From Vibrio crassostreae 9ZC13 (GTDB lineage: Bacteria > Pseudomonadota > Gammaproteobacteria > Enterobacterales > Vibrionaceae): a stretch of DNA of 40,535 nt. Of the stretch, positions 8,097-15,522 are shown one piece after another (the stretch's first letter is position 1; each line of letters opens with the position of its first letter). The stretch covers positions 39,368 to 79,902 of the forward strand of contig NZ_AJYZ02000042.1 in NCBI RefSeq assembly GCF_000272045.2, written 5' to 3'. Position numbers and translations under genes: made by a program. Under the pieces are notes generated by a model. The model worked only from the letters and a program-made list of their open reading frames with translations. It made no database searches and was not told the origin of the DNA.

Positions 8097-9545
8097 ATGA
8101 AAGGTGATATCGGTGTAATTGGCCTAGCAGTAATGGGTCAGAACCTTATCCTAAACATGAACGACCACGGCTTCAAAGTTGTGGCTCATAACCGTACTGC
8201 TGCTAAAGTAGACGAGTTCCTAGAAGGCCCAGCAAAAGGTACTAACATTGTTGGTGCTTACTCTCTAGAAGAGCTAGTTGAGAAGCTAGAAGCGCCACGT
8301 AAAGTGATGCTTATGGTTCGTGCTGGTGACGTTGTAGATACGTTCATCGACAAGCTTGTACCACTTCTAGACAAAGGCGACATCATCATTGATGGCGGTA
8401 ACACTAACTTCCCAGACACTAACCGTCGTGTTGCTGCTCTTCGTGAGAAAGGCATCCACTTCATCGGTACTGGCGTTTCTGGTGGTGAAGAAGGTGCTCG
8501 TTTCGGTCCTTCAATTATGCCAGGCGGCTCTCCTGAAGCTTGGGAAGCGGTTAAGCCTATCTTCCAAGGTATTTCCGCGAAAACTGACGCGGGTGAGCCT
8601 TGTTGTGATTGGGTTGGTAACGACGGTGCTGGTCACTTCGTTAAGATGGTTCACAATGGCATCGAATACGGTGACATGCAGCTTATCACTGAAGCATACC
8701 AGTTCATGAAAGACGGCCTAGGTATGAACCACGACGAAATGCAGGCTGTATTTGCTGACTGGAACAAAACTGAGCTAGACAGCTACCTAGTAGAAATCAC
8801 TGCTGACATCCTTGGCTATAAAGATGAAGACGGTGAAGCGCTAGTTGAGAAGATCCTAGACACTGCTGGCCAAAAAGGCACAGGTAAATGGACAGGTATC
8901 AATGCACTAGACATGGGTATCCCACTGACTCTAATCACTGAGTCTGTATTCTCTCGTTGCCTGTCTGCACTTAAAGACCAACGTGTTGAAGCTGAGAAAC
9001 TGTTCGGCAAGACGGTTGCTCCAGTTGAAGGTGACAAGCAAGAGTGGGTTGATGCAATTCGTCAGGCTCTACTGGCTTCTAAGATCATCTCTTACGCTCA
9101 AGGTTTCATGCTAATGCGTGAGGCGTCGAACGAAAACGGCTGGGATTTAAACTACGGTAACGTTGCACTTATGTGGCGTGGCGGTTGTATCATCCGTTCT
9201 GCATTCCTAGGCAACATTCGTGATGCTTACGAAGCGAACCCAGAGATCGCTTTCCTAGGTTCAGATGCCTACTTCAAAGGTATCCTAGACAACTGCATGA
9301 GCGCTTGGCGTAAAGTTGCAGCTAAGTCTATGGAATCTGGCATCCCAATGCCATGTATGACTTCTGCACTAACGTTCCTAGATGGCTACACTACAGCCCG
9401 TCTTCCTGCGAACCTTCTACAAGCTCAACGTGACTACTTCGGTGCTCACACTTACGAGCGTACTGACCGTCCACGTGGTGAATTCTTCCACACAAACTGG
9501 ACTGGTACAGGCGGCGATACTGCTTCTACAACTTACGACGTATAA
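8097..9545 (+). CDS. gnd: 6-phosphogluconate dehydrogenase, decarboxylating
   Basis: Oxidative decarboxylation of 6-phosphogluconate to ribulose 5-phosphate with NADP. 482 residues, normal for the long bacterial form. The nucleotide-binding motif GLAVMGQN is at 9-16. The catalytic region FVKMVHNGIEYGDM has Lys183 and Asn187 in their expected places. The family C-terminus with HTNW and GGD is present. A strong ribosome-binding site (AAGGAG) lies before the ATG, 28 bp after pgl. Codon use looks markedly more biased than in neighbouring genes (repeated GGT, CGT and CTA codons), which suggests high expression. It is the last gene of the operon, followed by a strong terminator. Confidence 0.97.
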   Translation: MKGDIGVIGLAVMGQNLILNMNDHGFKVVAHNRTAAKVDEFLEGPAKGTNIVGAYSLEELVEKLEAPRKVMLMVRAGDVVDTFIDKLVPLLDKGDIIIDGGNTNFPDTNRRVAALREKGIHFIGTGVSGGEEGARFGPSIMPGGSPEAWEAVKPIFQGISAKTDAGEPCCDWVGNDGAGHFVKMVHNGIEYGDMQLITEAYQFMKDGLGMNHDEMQAVFADWNKTELDSYLVEITADILGYKDEDGEALVEKILDTAGQKGTGKWTGINALDMGIPLTLITESVFSRCLSALKDQRVEAEKLFGKTVAPVEGDKQEWVDAIRQALLASKIISYAQGFMLMREASNENGWDLNYGNVALMWRGGCIIRSAFLGNIRDAYEANPEIAFLGSDAYFKGILDNCMSAWRKVAAKSMESGIPMPCMTSALTFLDGYTTARLPANLLQAQRDYFGAHTYERTDRPRGEFFHTNWTGTGGDTASTTYDV

Positions 9546-9563
9546 TCGTTAGTTAGATTCAGT

Positions 9564-9583
9564 TAAGAACAATATTGTTCTTA
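9564..9583. repeat. Perfect 20-bp palindrome after gnd
   Basis: TAAGAACAATATTGTTCTTA is self-complementary over all 20 bases and sits between the gnd stop and the gnd terminator. It could be a protein-binding site or form a weak hairpin in the transcript. AT content is too high for a strong RNA stem. Confidence 0.5.
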
Positions 9584-9602
9584 TCAGCGATACAGAGAAA
9601 AC

Positions 9603-9631
9603 AAAAGGATGCTAATCGGCATCCTTTTTTG
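9603..9631 (+). terminator. Rho-independent terminator of zwf-pgl-gnd
   Basis: AAAAGGATGC pairs with GCATCCTTTT around a TAATCG loop and runs into a T-tract. This is a textbook intrinsic terminator about 58 bp after the gnd stop. Confidence 0.9.
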
Positions 9632-9905
9632 TTGCTTGAGCATTTTTGTTAATTTGAATGGTGAGGTTTCGGAACCGAAGAAGACACCCGAGATGCAGGG
9701 CCGTTGATGATACCCCGAATGTTAAATGACCAATTCGAAATTAATTTTAAAGATAAATAGGATAACGAGCATGCTTTATGCCATCATAAAGGCATAAATA
9801 AGGGCAATGGATGTAATGCCCAAGTGATTGAGCTAGAAATGGTCAGTGATGACGGTGTTCTAGAGTAAATTCAAGGCCTTTAGTTGCCTTGAAAAAGGTA
9901 ATGTT
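9632..9905. other. Leader region of the VF530-family gene
   Basis: No gene seen. It contains several small hairpin possibilities, such as GGGCA/TGCCC at about 9802-9821 and CAAGGC/GCCTTG close before the start of the next gene. A promoter for 9906-10319 must lie here, because the gnd terminator is strong. A structured 5' leader is possible but not shown. Confidence 0.4.
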
Positions 9906-10319
9906 ATGACTGAAGAAGAAAGAATCGAACTGCAACAAAATAACCCATTGCACGGCTTAAAGCTTGAAACCATGATCACTGAATTAGTCGATCATTATGG
10001 TTGGGAAATTTTAGATGCGGCAATGCGCATGAACTGCTTTAACACTAAACCAACGGTAGCAAGTGCTGTTAAATATTTAAAGAAGACAGAATGGGCTCGT
10101 GAGAAGGTAGAAAACTTTTACCTGTACCGTTTTAAGCGTATGCCTAAAGCGTCTGATATCGAATATCAGATGCCACCACGTTCACGTACGTTCCGTCACG
10201 GTTTAGAACCTCGTGAACCAATGGAGTTGACGGTTGAGTCTATTCAAGCGTCACAAGCTAAAGCCGCGTCTGCTTTCAAAGAGCGCCGAGGTGGCAACGG
10301 TCGTAACTTTCGCCGTTAG
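9906..10319 (+). CDS. VF530-family (DUF2132) DNA-binding protein
   Basis: Small cytoplasmic protein of the VF530 family, named after a Vibrio fischeri protein and reported as DNA binding. 137 residues. The conserved core is about residues 13-80: NPLHGLKLETMITELVDHYG, then NCFNTKPTVASAVKYLKKT and EWAREKVENFYLY. Beyond the core is a basic, low-complexity tail of about 50 residues ending in KERRGGNGRNFRR, longer than the compact core domain needs. It could strengthen nucleic-acid binding. The ribosome-binding site is AAAAAGG before the ATG. It is monocistronic, with terminators on both sides. Its cellular role is not established. Confidence 0.88.
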   Translation: MTEEERIELQQNNPLHGLKLETMITELVDHYGWEILDAAMRMNCFNTKPTVASAVKYLKKTEWAREKVENFYLYRFKRMPKASDIEYQMPPRSRTFRHGLEPREPMELTVESIQASQAKAASAFKERRGGNGRNFRR

Positions 10320-10364
10320 AGCGGACGTCGCTAGTTCGACGACGTGATGAGCACAGAATATATT

Positions 10365-10388
10365 AGGAGCCTAAGTGCTCCTTTTTTA
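10365..10388 (+). terminator. Rho-independent terminator of the VF530 gene
   Basis: AGGAGC pairs with GCTCCT around a CTAAGT loop, followed by a T6 tail, about 45 bp after the stop codon. Confidence 0.85.
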
Positions 10389-10413
10389 TGAGTTAAATTT
10401 GAAACCGTGAAGA

Positions 10414-10605
10414 TTACCGATCGCGTCTCTTCTTTTTATTCTTGCAAAGATCGGCGATATAAACGATCGCACTGATAATCAAAAATAGTGCTGACACGGA
10501 AAACAGAGCTGGCATATTTAAGATCCATGCGAATGTTGCTGTGAGAAAAGCGACAAAGCAGATGAGGCGACTTGATGACATGACATGACCGAGTTTAATG
10601 TTCAT
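10414..10605 (-). CDS. Small inner-membrane protein, 63 aa
   Basis: 63 residues with two predicted membrane helices (about 13-30 and 34-52), separated by a short Asn/Pro turn, and a strongly basic C-terminus (CKNKKKRRDR) that should stay in the cytoplasm. A strong ribosome-binding site (AGGAGA, 5 bp before the ATG) supports a real gene. It is convergent with the VF530 gene and has its own upstream region. I do not recognise the family, and the function is unknown. Confidence 0.7.
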   Translation of the reverse strand: MNIKLGHVMSSSRLICFVAFLTATFAWILNMPALFSVSALFLIISAIVYIADLCKNKKKRRDR

Positions 10606-10826
10606 AACGTCTCCTATGAAGTATCACGTACCACATAAGAATTATCCCATTCTCAGTAAAATAAAGGCTAAAAAGAGTCTAAATTATTCTCAAATTTGCT
10701 AATTGGCAGACTCTCTTCACATATTATTGCGTGGTTGTTTTATGAGCTATAAAGTAGTGAAAGATAAACTCAGATGTCATTTTTACCGGTGACCTCTGTT
10801 TAGTCTATGTAATGTTTGAACCCCAA
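10606..10826. other. Intergenic region, nothing specific seen
   Basis: About 220 AT-rich bp upstream of the small membrane protein and downstream of the TauE/SafE-type gene, both on the minus strand. No gene or clear terminator was recognised. Confidence 0.3.
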
Positions 10827-11585
10827 TTAACTTGAATAAAAGAAATATGCGGTGATTAAGAAACTCGCGATGATCACTGTGTTACGAACATATTGTTGTG
10901 GGATGCGGCGAGAGATTTTTGCTGAGTAATAGCCACCAACCAAGGTCCCCATCAAAACGGCCATGCCTGACGGCCAATCAATAGAGCCATTCACGATAAA
11001 AAATACGATCGCTGCGAGGGAAGCACACGCGGACACGAGCAGTTTGATGCCATTCATGACGTTGATATTGGTGTAACCAGCCAGCGCCAAGTAGCTCAAT
11101 GTCACAATGCCCAAACCTGCATTAAAATAACCACCGTAGATACAAACAATCAAAAGCAATAAAGCGGAAAAGAATGCACCTGCGCTGGTGGCATGCTTAT
11201 GTTTTGCTGTGGCTTGCTTTAACCATTTATTGAGCGTGCCGCCAAACGTGAATAGCAAAGCTGCAAACAGCAACAGCCAAGGAACGGATTGAGTGAACAG
11301 AGCTTCTGGTGTGTGAAGTAGCAAGAAAGCCCCGATACCACCGCCAATGACACATAAAGCAATGGTCAGTTTTAGCTGCTTGGTACCAGATTGAATTTCG
11401 TGGCGCAGAGCGTAGGCTCCGCTAATGTATCCGGCACACGAAGCAAAGGTATTGGTCGCGTTGGCTGCTATTGGTGGAACGCCAGCAAACAATAGAGCAG
11501 GGAAGGTGATAAAGCTGCCGCCACCCGCAATGGAGTTAAGCACACCGCCAATCACGCCTGACAAGAATAGAATCAACCAATCCAT
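10827..11585 (-). CDS. TSUP-family transporter (TauE/SafE, former DUF81)
   Basis: Inner-membrane permease of the TauE/SafE sulfite or sulfoacetate exporter family, 252 residues with about eight hydrophobic segments. The diagnostic N-terminal signature is present: GGVLNSIAGGGSFITFPALL, then GVPPIAANATNTFA. A related second repeat appears in the C-terminal half (GGYFNAGLGIVTLSYLALAG, then NVMNGIKLLVS). The family moves sulfur-containing or other organic anions; the substrate here is unknown. The start ATG lacks a strong Shine-Dalgarno. The gene is separated from tctA by the tctA terminator and so appears monocistronic. Confidence 0.9.
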   Translation of the reverse strand: MDWLILFLSGVIGGVLNSIAGGGSFITFPALLFAGVPPIAANATNTFASCAGYISGAYALRHEIQSGTKQLKLTIALCVIGGGIGAFLLLHTPEALFTQSVPWLLLFAALLFTFGGTLNKWLKQATAKHKHATSAGAFFSALLLLIVCIYGGYFNAGLGIVTLSYLALAGYTNINVMNGIKLLVSACASLAAIVFFIVNGSIDWPSGMAVLMGTLVGGYYSAKISRRIPQQYVRNTVIIASFLITAYFFYSS

Positions 11586-11721
11586 AGTTTAGAATCCAAT
11601 ACGTTAACTAATTGGTTACCTTACTTGAATTTGTTATGAATATCAGCGCCATGTGTGTTGTAAAGATAGGTTTGTGAGTTTGCTACCATCTTTAACCGTT
11701 GGTTCGAATTGAGGCTCTAAA

Positions 11722-11747
11722 TGAAAAAAGGAGCCAATGGCTCCTTT
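11722..11747 (-). terminator. Rho-independent terminator of tctCBA
   Basis: On the minus strand AAAGGAGCC pairs with GGCTCCTTT around a 3-nt loop and is followed by a T run, about 30 bp after the tctA stop. Confidence 0.88.
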
Positions 11748-11776
11748 CGTTGAGGTTTAGTTGATTCGGTAAAGCT

Positions 11777-13297
11777 TTACACTTCTACTGGTTTTGTTCT
11801 AAAGCTCTTGAACAGCTTAACCAGAATCGGACTAGCAAGAACCAATACAGCCAAGATAGTGAATGTCATGGTGATAGGACGCTCCCAAAGGAAGCTTAGC
11901 TCACCATCGCTGATCATCAGTGCGCGTCTTAAGTTTTCTTCCATCAAACCACCTAAGATAAAGCCAAGTAGTAATGGCGCCAGTGGGAAGTTGGCTAGCC
12001 TCAACGCTATCGCTGCCATCGCCACAATTAGCATCACAAACACATCCATCGTGTTGAATGACACCAAGTACACACCAGTGATTGAAAAGAAGATAATCAT
12101 TGGCAGTAGAACCGTTCTAGGTACCGCTAGCAGTTTAGAAATATAAGGGATTAAAGGCAGGTTCAGAATAACCAATACAATGTTGCCAAAGTACATAGAG
12201 ATAATCACCGACCAGAATACGTCTGGGTGTTCAACGAACAGGCGAGGGCCCGGTTGGATGCCGTAAGCGATCAATGCACCTAGCATGATTGCAGTGGTAC
12301 CAGATCCCGGAATACCTAGCGTCAGTAGCGGAACGAATGAGCCACTTGAAGCTGCGTTGTTTGCTGATTCAGGAGCAACAAGACCACGGATACTGCCTTT
12401 ACCGAACTCTTTCTGCTTGTCTTTTGGCGCTAGACTACGCTCCATGCCGTAGCTTAAGAAAGCTGCGATAGTCGCGCCTGCGCCCGGTAGAACACCGGTA
12501 AAGAAACCGAGAATAGAAGAGCGGATCGAAACTGGCGCTACTTCTTTGAACTCTTCTTTGGTGACCTTCATGCTACCAATATCGGCCATCTTTTGGCTTT
12601 CTTCTGCGCTGGTGTCTTGTTCTGGTTTTAGAATACCCATCAAGGTTTCACCCAGTGCGAATGTTGCCATCGCTAATAATAGGAAGCTGAAGCCATCCAT
12701 CAGATCCGTTAGGCCAAAAGTGAAACGTTCAACGCCAACGCCTTTGTCGATACCAACAGTTGATAGCATTAAACCAAGAATGGTCATCATCCACGCTTTG
12801 ATTACCTGACCTGGGCCTGCAAACGCCGCTACAGCGGATAAGCCTAATAGCATCAATGCAAAGTAGTCTGAAGATTGGAAGCTCAATGACACGCTTGCTA
12901 GAGCCGGTGCGGCAATCAAAAGCATGATTGCTGAAAGCGTACCGCCTGTGAAAGAAGAGTAAGCCGCGAGTGCAAGAGCTTTACCCGCTTGGCCTTTTTG
13001 AGCCATCGGGTAGCCGTCAAACGCGGTTACTACCGTTGAAGAACAACCCGGAGCATTAATTAAGATTGATGATGTTGAACCACCAAATACCGCACCGTAG
13101 TAAACACCGGCCATCAAAATAAGACCAGAAGATGGGTCTAGGCCGTAAGTGATAGGGATCATCAGAGCAATGGCTGAGATTGGACCTAACCCCGGAAGCA
13201 TCCCGATGAAGGTACCTACGAAACAGCCCACGATTACCATCATGATGTTCATTGGCATCACAGCGGTAGAAAGTCCTTGTAAAATTCCGTCTAACAT
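11777..13297 (-). CDS. tctA: Tripartite tricarboxylate transporter, large permease TctA
   Basis: Large membrane subunit of a tripartite tricarboxylate transporter, 506 residues with about a dozen membrane helices, the normal size. The family's duplicated glycine/proline motif is visible twice: GMLPGLGPISAIALMIPIT near residue 33 and GVLPGAGATIAAFLSYG near 265. It works with the small membrane subunit TctB and the periplasmic binding protein TctC, both encoded just upstream in the order C-B-A. The gap to tctB is 10 bp. The ion-coupled uptake substrate may be citrate or another organic acid; sequence alone does not decide. Confidence 0.95.
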   Translation of the reverse strand: MLDGILQGLSTAVMPMNIMMVIVGCFVGTFIGMLPGLGPISAIALMIPITYGLDPSSGLILMAGVYYGAVFGGSTSSILINAPGCSSTVVTAFDGYPMAQKGQAGKALALAAYSSFTGGTLSAIMLLIAAPALASVSLSFQSSDYFALMLLGLSAVAAFAGPGQVIKAWMMTILGLMLSTVGIDKGVGVERFTFGLTDLMDGFSFLLLAMATFALGETLMGILKPEQDTSAEESQKMADIGSMKVTKEEFKEVAPVSIRSSILGFFTGVLPGAGATIAAFLSYGMERSLAPKDKQKEFGKGSIRGLVAPESANNAASSGSFVPLLTLGIPGSGTTAIMLGALIAYGIQPGPRLFVEHPDVFWSVIISMYFGNIVLVILNLPLIPYISKLLAVPRTVLLPMIIFFSITGVYLVSFNTMDVFVMLIVAMAAIALRLANFPLAPLLLGFILGGLMEENLRRALMISDGELSFLWERPITMTFTILAVLVLASPILVKLFKSFRTKPVEV

Positions 13298-13307
13298 AAT
13301 GCTATCC

Positions 13308-13808
13308 CTACCAAAGAGTGAAGATTAAACCAGGCTCTAGGTAGATATCTAAGCCTTGAGTTAAAAGAAGAAAGAACGCGATAACGAAAGGAAACGACGC
13401 GCCAAACAAGATAGATTTACGACGCTCACCCAATAGGTAGAAGCCCGCTAATAAGAAGAAGCTTGTAGCTAAAACAAAGCCAAGATACGTTAATCCAACA
13501 CCGTACAGTGCCATTAACACCAAGAAGCCAATCAGCAGTTTCCAGTTCAGCGGCGTTGTTTCACATTTGACTTTCTTGTTTGGTTCTCCAGTGACAAGCA
13601 AAATCAACGATAACCCGATACCGATGAAAGCCAGCAGGGTAGGCAGTGTTCTCGCGGTAAAGGGTTCATATTCATCACCGGGAAACAGCGGAATGAGGGT
13701 GGTTTGATAGCCGTAGCACAAGCACGCCAGCATAAAGATCAAAGCTCCGAGACGATCGCCTGAAAGCAAAGATTCCTTACTGAAAAATTTGGTTGGTAAG
13801 TCCGACAT
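13308..13808 (-). CDS. tctB: Tripartite tricarboxylate transporter, small permease TctB
   Basis: Small membrane subunit of the Tct transporter; 166 residues from this start with four hydrophobic helices (about 20-36, 52-70, 88-120 as a pair, 132-152). The frame is open to 13883, but only the ATG at 13808 (MSDLPTKF) has a good ribosome-binding site (GGAG, 6 bp spacing). The longer start would add about 25 residues that do not look like family sequence. It lies between tctC and tctA and is needed with TctA to form the membrane part. As usual for TctB, residue conservation is low; the call rests on hydropathy, size and position. Confidence 0.88.
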   Translation of the reverse strand: MSDLPTKFFSKESLLSGDRLGALIFMLACLCYGYQTTLIPLFPGDEYEPFTARTLPTLLAFIGIGLSLILLVTGEPNKKVKCETTPLNWKLLIGFLVLMALYGVGLTYLGFVLATSFFLLAGFYLLGERRKSILFGASFPFVIAFFLLLTQGLDIYLEPGLIFTLW

Positions 13809-14022
13809 ATCCAACTCCATTTGGGTGGTGTAGAAAAGTAAAAAAGCCGTACATGAGCGAGTCAATGAAATGTCTGGGATCACTAACCAAAGGTAAGCGA
13901 ATTACGGTACTGGTTTATCAGCCACTTGCGTTTACAACGAATCGGCAAGCGTTAGTAATACGTCTACGAATAAACAAAGGAGTTTGAAGTTAACTCATGT
14001 ACGGCGAAACAAGGAAAGAGTA

Positions 14023-14042
14023 AGAGGGCACATAGACCCTCT
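14023..14042 (-). promoter_or_regulatory. Hairpin between tctC and tctB
   Basis: On the minus strand AGAGGG pairs with CCCTCT around an 8-nt loop, 12 bp after the tctC stop and followed by TTACTCTTTCC. Such structures between a binding-protein gene and its permease genes usually protect the upstream mRNA or partly terminate, giving more binding protein than permease. About 210 bp of otherwise empty sequence follow before tctB. Confidence 0.5.
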
Positions 14043-14053
14043 CTGGTTGTTGG

Positions 14054-15025
14054 TTACTTCAAGAAACCAAGCTCACGCATTAGATCGCCCATCTGTTTTT
14101 CTTGGTCTTCTAGGAAGGCGTAGAAATCTTTATCTGCTTTGTAGTTGTCGATCCAACCGTTACGGTCACGAACCACTTGCCACTCATCGGTTTTGTACAT
14201 TTTGCCAAGAGCTTCGTTCCACTCGTCGATTTTCGCTTGGCTTGTACCCGGTGCCGCAAAGAAACCACGCCAGTTAGCAAATACTGTCTCGTTGCCGTAC
14301 TCAGTCAGTGTTGGGATGTTAGGCGCAGCGTCAAGACGCTTTGGCGCCGTCACAGCAAGCACTTTTACTTGGCCAGATTTAGACATCTCTAGCACTTCAC
14401 CAAGGCCCGTTGAAAGAAGCTGTGTTTCGCCAGAAAGCAGTGCCGCCATCGCTTTACCACCAGCATCGTAGGCAATATAACGCACTTTCTTCGCATCAAA
14501 ACCTTCGCCTTTGAACGCTGCAGCAACCACAAGGTGGTCCATGCTGCCACGAGCTGAACCGCCAGCAATTTTTACTTTACGAGGGTTTGTTTCGAATTCT
14601 TTTACTACGTCTTCCCACGTGTTGTACTTAGAATCTGCAGACGCAACGATTGCGCCGTAATCGGCAATGGTTGCAGCTACAGGAGTTAGGTCACGGAAAG
14701 ATTGTGGGAAGATCCCCGTTAGTGAACGAACAACGATAGGCGTTGAGTTCACCATTAGCGTGTCTTCTTGGCGTTGAGCCGTTTCGATTAGGTGAGCAAT
14801 CGCTTTACCGCCACCACCACCAGAAAGGTTTTGGAAAGAGACATTTTCTACGATGTCTGATTTCACCAATACATCACCCGTACCACGAGCTGTCATATCC
14901 CAACCGCCACCAGCGCCGCCAGGGATTAGGAAGTGGATTTTTTCTACGTCAGCAGCAAAAGTGTTGAAAGAAAAGGTTGCTGCGATGATAGAAGCCGCAA
15001 GAGTAGGTTTCAGTGCCTTGAACAT
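14054..15025 (-). CDS. tctC: Tripartite tricarboxylate transporter, periplasmic binding protein TctC
   Basis: Periplasmic solute-binding subunit of the Bug/TctC family, 323 residues, normal length. A signal peptide is clear (KPTLAASIIAATFSFNTFA, cleavage near 24-25). The mature protein begins with the family ligand-loop motif IHFLIPGGAGGGWDMTARG and has the second typical region KIAGGSARGSMDHLVVAA. It captures an organic acid in the periplasm and delivers it to TctAB. It is first in the operon, with a 497-bp divergent promoter region upstream. AAGGA lies before the ATG. Regulation by the DpiBA-like two-component system at 3028-5442 is plausible but inferred. Confidence 0.94.
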   Translation of the reverse strand: MFKALKPTLAASIIAATFSFNTFAADVEKIHFLIPGGAGGGWDMTARGTGDVLVKSDIVENVSFQNLSGGGGGKAIAHLIETAQRQEDTLMVNSTPIVVRSLTGIFPQSFRDLTPVAATIADYGAIVASADSKYNTWEDVVKEFETNPRKVKIAGGSARGSMDHLVVAAAFKGEGFDAKKVRYIAYDAGGKAMAALLSGETQLLSTGLGEVLEMSKSGQVKVLAVTAPKRLDAAPNIPTLTEYGNETVFANWRGFFAAPGTSQAKIDEWNEALGKMYKTDEWQVVRDRNGWIDNYKADKDFYAFLEDQEKQMGDLMRELGFLK

Positions 15026-15522
15026 GGTTCACGTTCCTTATGTAGGGGATCTCTTCAATGGAGAGAAACTTATGTTTTATTTCCAGCTACTAAACAGATG
15101 AGTAGGATATTGCTTAGCAGATGAAGCTAAAGTTAACGGTGTGTTAATGAAATGTCTGTAATGCGGCGATATTGAGAATAAGGAACATTGGATTAATATT
15201 GTTCATAAAGTTCACGGTAACGTGTTTTTGTCCATTTACTGTTGAATGATATCTGGATTCTAAAATCGTAGTTATTGTCTCAGAATGATTGAATTCATTG
15301 ACAAAGGTTGGATTTAACTAGCGTTTTCTACTCGAGTGCATTGGTTGTTGGTCTATATTGTTAGATGTGACTACGATAACTATTTCTGCAAAAGAGTCAG
15401 GTGTATAGAGGTGTTAGATTTTAGATGTGGAATAGAGTTACTATAGTTGATATGCAACTTAAGCGGTATTGATTGCGCTAGGCTGTTAACTTTGGAGTTG
15501 GCGATTATTCAAGGATGAAATA
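15026..15522. other. Divergent promoter region tctC / HD-GYP gene
   Basis: 497 bp, AT-rich, no gene. It contains a spaced inverted repeat GAACA-N12-TGTTC at 15183-15204, a candidate operator for the tct operon. The rest shows no clear terminator, riboswitch or repeat. Promoters for both directions must lie here. Confidence 0.45.

Noticed and set aside
8389..8709. 106-residue ORF in another frame of gnd
   Set aside because: Lies wholly inside gnd, which has intact catalytic motifs; no ribosome-binding site or family match.
11808..12146. 112-residue plus-strand ORF within tctA
   Set aside because: Antisense to an intact TctA with all family motifs; Ile/Ser-rich shadow.
13308..13883. Longer 191-residue version of TctB
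   Set aside because: The extra N-terminal residues do not look like family sequence, and the internal ATG 13808 has the only good Shine-Dalgarno.
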